Source: Sipunculus nudus (lineage: Eukaryota; Annelida; Sipuncula; Golfingiida; Sipunculidae). Taken from it: a stretch of 64,000 bases of DNA. Below, in pieces: positions 49,584-61,500 of the stretch. A model generated the notes under the pieces. It had not been told where the DNA came from and made no database searches. It was given only the letters and a program-made list of their open reading frames with translations. Within the stretch, counting starts at the first letter, position 1, and each line of letters begins with the position of its first letter. The stretch is from positions 74,677,176 to 74,741,175 of the forward strand of contig CM049316.1 in assembly GCA_026874595.1 (NCBI GenBank), given 5' to 3'. A program made the translations under genes and the position numbers.

Positions 49584-52500
49584 CTGGAATTGTGAAATGT
49601 AAAATCAATTACAATATATATTTTATGCAACAGTATTTATACAATACAGTGAAAACTATGTTATAAGACCACCTGTGGGTCTGGCCAAATGTGATCCTTA
49701 TTCCCAGGTGGTCTTATTAGACAGGTCAGTTATAACCAATGTGAATGCTTCTGGTTCACTCAAGGGTGGTCTTAATAGACAGGTGGTCTTATTAGACAGG
49801 TGGTCTTTCAGACTGGTTCCACAGCATATAAATATTATTTAAGCAGTGATAACACCCACACTCACCATTACTACAAGCTGAAGATGTCGACTGAGATAAC
49901 CCCTCTGCATAATGCTAGTTTAATTAATTTTTACACATACTAAACCCTACATAAGTAAGTAATGTGGTCTCACCATTGGAAACTTTCATAAATATAGCTA
50001 CATTTTCTATCTGCTCTTCTCAGATAATGACCCTCATGAAAATAACTGTAAAGTTAATCATATATAAATAATCCAAAAACATATAACAAGGACATCTAGT
50101 GGCAAGTCAGAAAAACCAGAGTTTTGAAAAGAGTATTTGCAACAAGTGACTTTTCAACTTCTGCATATATTCAACAAACTGACTTTGGTTACATGAATCT
50201 TGCTTTTCAACATTGGTACATGTACTGTGTTTTCTAACAGTTTTAAGATAAACAAGCTCATACATCTGTCACAGTGGCCTTTCCATGTAATAAATTTTCT
50301 TAACAGGAATAACCAAAAGTTCCTTTATATGTAAGCAGAGTATGTTTGGAAATCACATAAATTCTACAGAAAAGGCAGGTAAATACCTGATTTTAACTCA
50401 GATCCTACAGCTAAATAAATCCTTGTCCAATGGACTACCTTCTAATCCTTTGTTATAATATCTTAATGAATATTCATTAAACTAACCTGCATCACCAGAT
50501 GACCTTTATGTTCGCTTGGTGGAGCAAACTCCAGATAGTAACGTTGTTCTGCCCGAGCCTGGTCTCTCCTCAGGGCACACTGCAGTCTGCGGGCTGTTGC
50601 ATCTCTGTAGTGGTGACCCATGTCTGGTACCTAAAAATACAAATTACGATATAACCACACTTAGTCATTTGACAAAAAAGGTAAATCATGATGAAACCAC
50701 ACTTCTTTGACATGAAATTTAAATAATGATGTAACCACACTTAGTTCTTTGACATGAAATGTAAATAATGATGTAACCACACTTAGTTCTTTGACATAAA
50801 ATGTAAATAATGATGTACCCACACTTAGTTATTTGATATGAAATGTAAATAATGATGTAACCACACTTAGTTCTTTGACATCAAATGTAAATAATGATGT
50901 GACCACACTTAGTTCTTTGACATGAAATGTAAATAATGATGTAACCACACTTAGTTCTTTGACATCAAATGTAAATAATGATGTAACCACACTTAGTCCT
51001 TTGACATAAAATGTAAATAATGATGTAACCACACTTAGTTATCTGACACTTAGCTATCAGCTTCCCCTTTATCCCCCTGACCCTCTCCCTAGCCTCAGCT
51101 AGTCTCAGCTAAATTTTTTCTTTGACTGCAGGTTTTTTCGACTGACAGTGCATGATGCACTGTGGTTGCAGTTACATTTTTTTGCCCAAACATGGCCTTA
51201 ATGATAACAGGTGAACTGCTGTGTGTTCATGTGATAAAAATTCTACAAACATACAGGGAGATTCACCTATACACTAAGTTAAAACAGAATATTTTTCTCA
51301 CATGTTAGGGGTTTTCAGAAAGTACACAAGCATATCTAACGATTGGTCTGGTTTTTTTAAAGAGACAGCATGCCTGTAGATCATCAGATGCTGTCAAAAA
51401 TGATGAAAATATTTGCATCCTCATATAAGCCTTATAGTGTGTCCCTCCATTCAAGATATAGAGGCACTCTGACACTGATAGGAGACTCTTGTCAGAGGAC
51501 CGAAATGATGCTACTAGAAATCATGAACAGTAAATGGTATTCCTAATGGCTGAATAAAATGCCTACAGCTTATGGGGACTGGGTTCATTCAGATATATTT
51601 CATGATATCTTACCTTCAGCTGATTAATTACAAATTAGTAATTTCTCAGAAACTTACAAGGAATGTCCAGCTTTTGGACAGGGAGATGTAATGCCTAGGT
51701 AGCTACAGGGAGAGCTAACAAAGCAGAATTATTTCTTCAGTTTAAAAATGATTAAAACTGCAGGTGACCTTCAAAGAACATACCATGAGAAATGTTTGTC
51801 TGATACCCCTTTCACATGGCAAATGCAAAACAGTTTTAAACCGATTTGAATTCAAACTTGGGAATCACATGGCCATCAAAGAGGTGGTTTCAAACTGTTT
51901 CCAATGCAAAAACAAGGGACCCATGGGTCACAGCGCTCAGCTGTTATATATGATAAAAAAATATGATTTAGAAATGAGGCACATACTGGTTTTGTGTGGG
52001 TATAAATATAAGCTGTATCATGAGTTGTTGATGTTTAGCTTATGTATGATTTTGATAGTATCTTTGGAGACAGGGAAGAGGATTGATTTCATTTATTTTA
52101 TTAACACATGGAGTGCTATTGTCACACAGAATTTGACTTGCCATATAACTTATAAGCAGAACATATAATACAAGAGTTTAAGTATTTATTAAAAAAATTT
52201 CCAATATTGTCCCAAATATAATTTTTATTAAAAATAATAAGAGAATCGTATGATTTTTTAAAATAAAATATAACTGAAATGATTATTAAAATAATATTAA
52301 AGAATATATTCATGAATGCATTCATGAATACCTTTGAAAGCGTCTGCACTGGTATTCATTTACTTTCAGTTTTACCTGAATTCCCATTCTTATGCAAGAA
52401 ATTTTATAATGGAGTACATATTCATATTCGTATTTAAATACAATTGCAAAGTATTCCCACCATGTCTGGTATTTATTCAGTTTTCACTAACAATGATGTT

Positions 52501-55500
52501 GAGAATCCAGAATACCATATTTATTCCAATATGGCGATCCCTCTTAATTCTCGACCCCAAAAAATATTTTGAAAGCATAATTTCTAAAATTACTCTAATT
52601 TCGCGACTGCCGACGATGTTTTCTGTCAACGATGTTTTGGTGAAATGCCTCCGTCTCACACGGGCTCCGCAGTTTTTATCTGACTAGAATCTTATTACAC
52701 TGAGCATCCACATAAAACTTGTTTGCAATAAAAAATTTTTGAAGATAAAAAGATGCGTTTTTCATTATTATATATAAACATGATAAAGCATTCAAGTTCC
52801 AAATGGGTGTCCGTGACGAAGCAAACTCGTGTACCATACCTGGTATGGACAGGCCTCATGTGCAATTCACGTGGGATATTTAGCAATAAGTACAAACCAC
52901 GGGAAGGTACACATGGTGGAACAACTGGGACACAGTTGGAACTGTAATCTCAGTTAAGCTTAAATGACCCCGGTAAGTTTTTGGATGGGTGACCGTGCGT
53001 ACAAAACAGGGCCTGGTATACAAAATTCACACATTTAAATAATTATCATAAGTACCTGGTTTTATGGCTTTTATTTATATTAAAAAAAAATAAATGTAAT
53101 ATATTCATTTTGGACTAATTTCACATCAATATACACACTAGACACAGTAGGAATCTAGATTAATATTATCAACTGCACCTTAGTCTATCATTAATTTCCT
53201 TCATATGATCCCTAATGATTAGTAATGAATAATATGATTTATTTTTTAATCATTAAAATTTCACTGAAAAATACCATAGGTGACTGCATGGTGTTATTTG
53301 GAATACGTGACATTCTATCCATTGATACAAGATTCTTATATCATCAGTAACTGCAAGTTAATTTCCTGTTATTATCAACTAACAAATTCCTTTTCTATTT
53401 TTCTTTATTTGTAATTAAAAACCAATAAAAATTTATTATTTATTGTTTATTGTTACGTTGTTGGTTAAACTACTAGATGAGTTGGGTTGGACACGTGAAT
53501 CAACTGTGGCTGGCCATAAGCTGCCTGACTGCCCTAGTGTATGCCTCACCTCAAGCATGCATAATTTGCTAAAGGTCAACAAGTTCAACATACAGGTGAC
53601 TCAAGAGGGGCTAGGGAGAGCCATGGTCTGACATGATCTTATAAAAACATTAATAAAAGCTACAATTTTGGGCAAATTTCTTTCAGCTTTCTAAACTAAA
53701 AAGCTGAAATCCTTATGTGTGCATGATATGAAAATTATATCAACAGTGCTCCCAGGAAACAAATGTGCCATGGTCAAAGTTGGGCAAAATTTAAGGTACT
53801 AATTTTATATTTATACTAATAACTTATAAAATTTGAAAAATTCAGAACTAATTTTGCGTATTCAATTGAATCTTGATTAAATAATGTTACATCCCTGACA
53901 AAAAATCTCTAACTTCAGCAATCCTCTTGTTAAGGGAGTAAATATATTTCTTGATTTTTTACAAAGTGCATTATGTTTGGGCCCATAACATAAAACAATT
54001 ACACAATACTGACATCATTTCTGGCATGTGCATAGAGAATGTATAGAAAAAAATGTATATTATATATGATTAAAGTCAGATCAGTGGTTTTGATATTAGG
54101 CAGTCTTGAAGTGTAACAATGGGTTTTTAATGGAAAAATTAAGTTTTCATTAATATCTTGAAGGTATTAAGTCCTAGTGACCAAATTCTTGGCATGGTAG
54201 GGGATTTTCTAGACATCTAATTGTATGCCAAATTTTAGGAACTGAGAGCTGAAGCTGGGGAGCTGAGCTCTTGCAAACTGCATAACACTAGCTTGATGTA
54301 AACAATATGTTACATGATGCATGAAAACTTGAATAAAATCTACAATTTTTGATCAACTGGTTTCAAATATTTGGTGTAAACAGACATAATGCTAACAAAA
54401 ACATGCTGTGAAAATTAAATCCAAAGTACTTACAGGAAAAAAACGTGCCATGGTCAAAATTTTGGTCAAAAGTTGGGCAAAATTTAAGGTACCAATTTTT
54501 TATTTTCGTTAATTTTTTTTAAAAATTTAAAGATTTTGATCTAAATTTGGGTATACAATTTAATTTTGATTAATTAAAGTTATATTACTCGAAAAAAAGT
54601 CCATAGCTTTAACAAGTTTTGTGTTAAGTGATCAAATATCTTTCCTGATTTTTACAAAATGCATTATGTTTGGGCCCATAACTTTTTTAAACTAGAATAC
54701 GGGTAGTCGACAAGCGACTACGTGTATCCGCCTAAATCAGAGTGGAACAGGTGAAGTGAGGCATGGATTGAGTGGCAAGGGGAAATAGAGTGTTGCATAT
54801 TAGCATGGATGTCTGCAGCCAAATTGTGTATGTAGGTTGGACCCCCTACCACAAAATCCAGAAAGCCATCCAAGTTGTATACATATGCAAAATTTAAGGC
54901 AGATAAGTCAAACCACTACATGTATATGAGTGATTTTAGCCCTTGGCAGACAAACAGATGGACGCTGAGCAAAAATGGTTGCAGGTGACGCCACCAGTTT
55001 TGCGTATGATAAAGAGCTATGTGAGAACTATACACATGCAAAACTTTGGCCCAATTGGTCAAACCGTTCCCAAGATATGAGCTTGGATGTCTGCTGCATA
55101 AACTAGAATGCAGGTGGCGCCACCTGTCATAAAATCAAGAGAGCTGTCGGGGATGTATAAACCTGCAAAATTTTATGTCAAACCACTGCCGAGATATGAG
55201 TGATTTTATCCCATGGCAGACAAAAAGACAGGAGCTGTGCAAAAATGGCTGCAGGTGGCACCACCAGTTTTGCGTATGATAAAGAGCTATGTGAGATCTA
55301 TACACATGCAAAATTTTGGCCCAATCGGTCAAACGGTTCCCGAGATATGAGCTAAGATGTCTGCAGCGTAAACGTGAATGTAGGTGGCGCCACCTGTCAT
55401 AAAATTAGAAAAGCTATCCAGGATGTATACGCATGCCGAATTTCAGGTGAATTAGTCAAGTCACTGCAGAGATGTGAGTGATTTTAACCAAAGGCAGACG

Positions 55501-58500
55501 AACAGATGGACACTGTGCAAACATGAATGCAGGTGGCGCCACCATTTTTGGTGTATGTTATAAAGCTCTCCAAGGGCTACATTTGTGCAAAAGAATTTTC
55601 CTGATCGGTCAAACGGTTCCCAAGATATGAGCTTGGATGTCTGCAGGTACGTGAATGTAGGTGGCGCCACCTGTCATAAAATCAGAAAAGCTATCCAGGA
55701 TGTATACGCATGCCAAATTTCAGGTGAATTAGTTAAGTCGCTGCAGAGATATGAGTGATTTTAAGCCAAGGCAGACGAACAGATGGACACTGTGCAAACA
55801 TGGTTGCAGGTGGCGCCACCATTTTTGGTGTATGTTATAAAGCTCTCCAAGGGCTACATTTGTGCAAAAGAATTTTCCTGATCGGTCAAACGGTTCCCGA
55901 GATATGAGCTTGGATGTCTGCAGCGTAAACGTGAATGTAGGTGGCACCACCTGTAATAAAATCAGAAAAGCTATCCAGGATGTTTACGCATGCCGAATTT
56001 CAGGTGAATTAGTCAAGTCACTGCAGAGATATAAGTGATTTTAACCAAAGGCAGACGAACAGATGGACACTGTGCAAACATGGTTGCAGGTGGCGCCACC
56101 ATTTTTGGTGTATGTTATAAAGCTCTCTAAGGGCTACATTTGTGCAAAAAAATTTTCCTGATCGGCCAAACGGTTCCCGAGATATGTGGGTTTATGTTTG
56201 GAAACAGACGCACAAACGGACACAGAGCCCAGAGGAAAGGTCAGAGGTCAAAACAAAATCGAGGCGCAGCAGTTCACATGTGACCCAAACATAATCCTGG
56301 GTTTCGTAAAATTCCGCCCAGCGGTTACGGAGGAGTTCTCCGGACACCTACGCGGCGGCGGCGGCGGCGTGCAGCTGAAAACATAGTATCCGCAAAACTC
56401 TGTTTTGGCGGATACAATTATATAATACAGACATAATTTCTGGCATGTACATAGGAACTAAATAGAGGAATATTTATGGTAAATATGAGAAAAAATAGAA
56501 GAGTGGTTTTGATATTAGGCAGTCCTGAAGTGTGAAAATATGTTTTTAATAAAAAATTGAGGTTTTTCCTTAATTTCTCAAAGGAACGAAGTCGCAAAGA
56601 CCCAGTTTTCGGCTTGGTAGTAGATCTTGGGGACATTTAACATTATGCCGAATTTTGGATTCCTAGGTCTTACGGTTTCAAAACGTGCCACATCTACTGA
56701 CGGACGGACAGACAGACGGACGGACGGACAATGGACCACGACTATAGCTAGATTACTTATAGTCAGCTGACCTAAAAATTATCCACATCAAGTAAATGCT
56801 GTGTGTACATTCATTTTTCATTAAATACAGTAAAGACCTAGTTTTGAAGCACCTGTGCCACAGCGCGAAATGGATGAAAAAGTTATTATACTCACCTTGT
56901 AATCAGGAAACTTAATGATTTTCTTGATAACAATTGCTGCCGGGCAGTTCTGTTTTATGCTGCTTCTGTTTCGAAGACGCTTCCCTTCTCTCTGTAAAAT
57001 TTAATATACAAAATAATAACTAGATATTTCGTGGCATCGCAGGTGCCATAGTATCTCCAGACAATTAATCTCCACCCCCCCCCCCCCCCCTTTAAGAATA
57101 GGCCCCCCATCTTCAGCAACAATTAATATCAGACCACACTCATAGAAAAGGTCACTCTCATAGAAAAGGTCATGATCCCAATTTCAATATACATCATCCC
57201 ACAACCAATGTCTATTTATATGCATAATATGAAAGAAATCTGTCCATTATTTTTTTACTTATAATGCTCACATGCATTACTGTTTAGTGGCAATGATGGG
57301 GTATTAAACGTCACGAAAACAAGTAAAAGAATAACAGGTGGTACTACCAGTTTCCGGTATATGACAACACTATCCAAGTTCGGTCAAGTTGAATTTGGAC
57401 CAATCCACACATCCCTTATTGAGATATTAATGATTTTGTGTGATTTTCACCATATATGGCAATGTTCAAGGTCAAGGCCACTCTCATAGGAAAGGTCATG
57501 ACCCCAATTTATATATACATCATCCAATAACCCATGTCTATGTATATGCAAAATATGAATGAAATCTGCAGTGTCCATTAGTTAGTTACTTATAATGCTC
57601 ACAGTACTGTTAAGTGGCAATGATGGGGGTATTAAACTGCACAAAAACAAGTAAAAGAATAACAGATGGCACCACCAGTTTCCGGTACATGACAATACTA
57701 TCCGAGATCTTCGTTCAAGTTGATTTTTGGACAAATCCTTGCATCCCTTATTGAGATATTAATTATTTTGTGTGATTTTCACCATATATGGCAATATTCA
57801 AGGTCAAGGCCACTCTCATAGGAAAGGTCATGACCCCAATTTATATATACATCATCCCATAACCCATGTCTATGTATATGCATAATATGAAAGATATTTG
57901 TCCAATAGTTTTTGACTTATAATGCTCACAGTACTGTTTAGTGGCAATGATGGGGGTATTAAACTGCACAAAAACAATTAAAAGAATAATAGGTGGCGCC
58001 ACCTGTTTCCGGTACATGACAATACTATCCAAGATCTTCGGTCAAGTTGATTTTTGGACCAATCCATGCATCCCTTATTGAGATATTAATGATTTTATGT
58101 GATTTTCACCATGTATGGCAATATTCAAGGTCAAGGCAACTCTCATAGGGAAGGTCATGACCCCAAATTAAACTAGACATTTCGTGGCACAGCAGGTGCC
58201 ACAGTATCCCTAGACATAGATGCCCCCCCCCCTTTTAAGAATAGGCCCCCATTTTTAGCAGCATAAACTGACACTTGGTACATCAATAAAAGCAGGAATT
58301 ATCATCCAGAAACTATTTTTTTGACAGATGGCTCCTGTGGCCTTGACCTTTGACCTTGTGACCCCAAAATTGATATTGATCATCCACTTTTATATATAAA
58401 TCAACAGAGGTCTAGATTTATTGATGGGCAATATATAATTCTGGTTTGAAATCCATATATTAATCGAAGCTTGGATTATCATCTCGGGAACTAATTTTTG

Positions 58501-61500
58501 GACAGATGTCTCTTGTGACCTTCACCTTTGACCTTACAATTGACAGGCGTCTTCCTCTATTGGCAGGGGAACTGTATGTGCAAGATGAAATGACTGAGAT
58601 GAAATGTTTGGCTGAAAATGCATCCACAATCTTTTTAAAGATGTGTCCTGTGACCTTGACCTTTGACCTCATGACCCAAAAATCAATTGGGGTCTTGCTT
58701 TTCCAATGGGACATATACAAGTCAAGTTTGAAATCTATACATCAATAAAAGCAGGAATTATCATCCAGAAACTAATTTTTGGACAGATGGCTCCTGTGAC
58801 CTTCACCTTTGACCTTGTGACCTCAAGATTGACAGGGGTCTTCCTCTCTTGGCAGGGGAACTATATGTGCAAGATGAAAGGGCTGAGATGAAATGTTTGG
58901 CTGAAAATGCATCCACTATCTTTTTAAAGATGTGTCCTGTGACCTTGACCTTTGACCTCATGACCCCAAAATCAATTGGAGTCTTGCTTTTTCAATGGGA
59001 CATATATAAGTCAAGTTTGAAATCAATACATCAATAAAAGCAGGAATTATTATCCAGAAACTAATTTTTTGACAGATAGCTCCTGTGGCCTTGACCTTTG
59101 AACTTGTGACCCCAAAAGTGATAAGGATCATCCACTATTGGCATGTGAGCTATATATTCAAGATGGAAGACCCGGGATGAAAGTTTGGATTAAAATGCAT
59201 CCACAGTATCTTTTAAGATGTGAGTCCAGTGACCTTGAACTTTGACCTCATGACCCTAGAACCTATAGGGTTCTTACTTTAGTGATGGGCCATACATAAG
59301 TCACGTTTGAAACCCATATGGCTATCAACACTGAAGATATCATAAGAGGTGTGTGATTTTCACCAAATATGGACACATTAAAGGTCAAGGCCACTCTCTA
59401 TACATGTGCATAATATGAAAGAAATCTGTCCATTAGTGTTTTACTTATAATGCTTACAGTACTGTCAAGTGGCAATAATGGGGGTAATAAAAGGCGTAAA
59501 AACAAGAAAAGGATAATAGGTGGCGGCACTAGTTTCCAGTATATCACAAGGCTATCCAGGATCTTCGATCACCTTGATTTTTGGACCAGTCCATGCAAGC
59601 TTACTTGAGATATTTAAGAATTTGTGTTATTTTCAGCAAAAATGGACCAATTCAAGGTCAAGGTCACTCTCCTAGCATAGGTCATGACCCCATTTTAAAT
59701 AGGCTTCGTCCCCTTACCTATATCTATACAAATGTTAAGTTTGAAAAAGATCAGTGAAATATTTTTTGAGTTATCCCGCTCACAAGGTTTTTCTGCGGCG
59801 GCGGCGGGACCGTCGTGAAACCATAGTATTGACTTTGTCTGGGGATACAATAAACATCATCCCATAACCCATATCTATGTATATGCATAATATAAAAGAA
59901 ATCTTTCCATTAGTTTTTGACTTATAATGCTTACAGTACTGTCAAGTGGCAATTTTGGGGATATCAAAAGGCACGAAAATAAGTAAAGAATAATAGGTGG
60001 CGCCACCAGTTTCCGGAAAATGACAACCCTATCCATGATCTTCGATCAACTTGATTTTGGGATCAATCCATGCAAGATTTCTTGAGATATTTAAGAATTT
60101 GTGTGATTTTCCCCAAAATTGGACCTATTCAAGGTCAAGGATACTCTCCTAGTAACATTCATGACCTCATTTTAAATAGGTGTCGTCCTCTCACCCATAT
60201 CTTTACATATACCAAGTTTGGTAAAGATCCATCAAATATTTTTTGAGTTATCGCGCCAACAATATTTATATGCTGCGGCGGCGGGGGGACCGGTATGAAA
60301 ACATAGTATCCCCCGACTTTGTCTGGGGATACAATTAGATTACAGGATCTACCTCACTAAACTGCTTATTATTGAGATAAAATTTAAAGCCTTTTCTGTA
60401 GAAGGTATGTGATTACTCACTTACTTTGAGCATATATTAATTAAAGAACTGTAAAGTAATACGAGATATCACTAATGCAGATTCTCGTGTAGATGGAGGT
60501 GAAAAATGACTGGCTGTCGCAGCTGGAAGCCCCTTTGTGCTGGCAAGCATGATTCAGCCGGACACCCATTAGCATCAACGAAATTGACAGTCCCCACTTT
60601 GTTAGCCTATACAGGCTACGGAATATCTTTAAATAATAAGATCATTGAATAAATCAGAGGTTACAACCCTTTTGTACCATAATGTACAACAAATTCAAGG
60701 AAACTTGCAAAATTTGACTTTTATCAACGACTGATGATCCTGTGTACGTTTCTCTTATATCATCCACTACAAGGCAGTTGATTCAAGATAAAATTCTAAT
60801 TCAAACAATGCAGAATGCAGCCATTGCTGATAACTTTTCATGTTTCTGTAATAAGTTTACAGTACACAAGAGTACTGGTATTAGTGATATCCTGTATTCC
60901 TGTTGTCGTGCCTCTGTGACGGATGTATGAGCTTGTATATCTACAGGCTGTCAGTATACACCGTACTAGCACCAATGTTGACATCAGAAAAACTTGTGTC
61001 ACATGAGGTCTTTGGTTGCACAAGTGCAGAAGTTCAAAGGTCAATAGTTGTAAAACTACCTTTGCAACACTTTGTTTTGTCTTACTTGCTATATGCCCTT
61101 GTCGAATCTGTTTAGATATCTTGTGAGAAACGGTGGGAATAACAACACCTCTGCATAAACATAGATGATATAAAATTTAATTTAACAGTGCTTAATTATT
61201 AAATGTTTAACAAGGCCTACAGGTCTTATGGGATCCTGTGCAATGGGATATGCATCAGTTATAATGCTTCCCTTATAACATTTTTATTACCTTTCCTGTA
61301 AAGGTGAGACATGAAAATGCAAGTACTAAACATTTTGAACCAAAGTGCCAGCACCATTCTTGAGCCGTGTGCAAAGATGCATGAAACAGAGAAACAATTG
61401 TAGGTGGCGCCACTGAGCTTAACTTAAACAGTGGACAGTGCATTCTCTGTTTTTTTTTTCTGAATTTTACAAATTCCCGCTACCTGGCAAAAGATCACTG

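Larger units (their letters stand above)
51912..56773 (+). mobile_element. Family C element, right copy (CR), with two insertions
   Basis: 5' end ACAAGGGACCCATGGGTCAC and GCGCTCAGCTG; 3' end GACGGACGGACGGACAATGG..., hairpin TATAGTCAGCTGACCT. It is colinear with 39046-39902 joined to 42373-43943. It differs by insertions at 52513-53018 and 54692-56418 and by ~190 bp (about 54140-54330) missing from the left copy. It lies in the intron between the 144-bp and 96-bp exons of the CaRF-type gene. Confidence 0.75.

Noticed and set aside
50640-51050. Regular repeats suggestive of a CRISPR array
   Set aside because: Head-to-tail units without spacers, in a eukaryotic intron.
56340-56385. CGG-rich patch as a promoter or CpG island
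   Set aside because: The same CGG run precedes the 3' hairpin in B1 and B2, so it is part of the element end.
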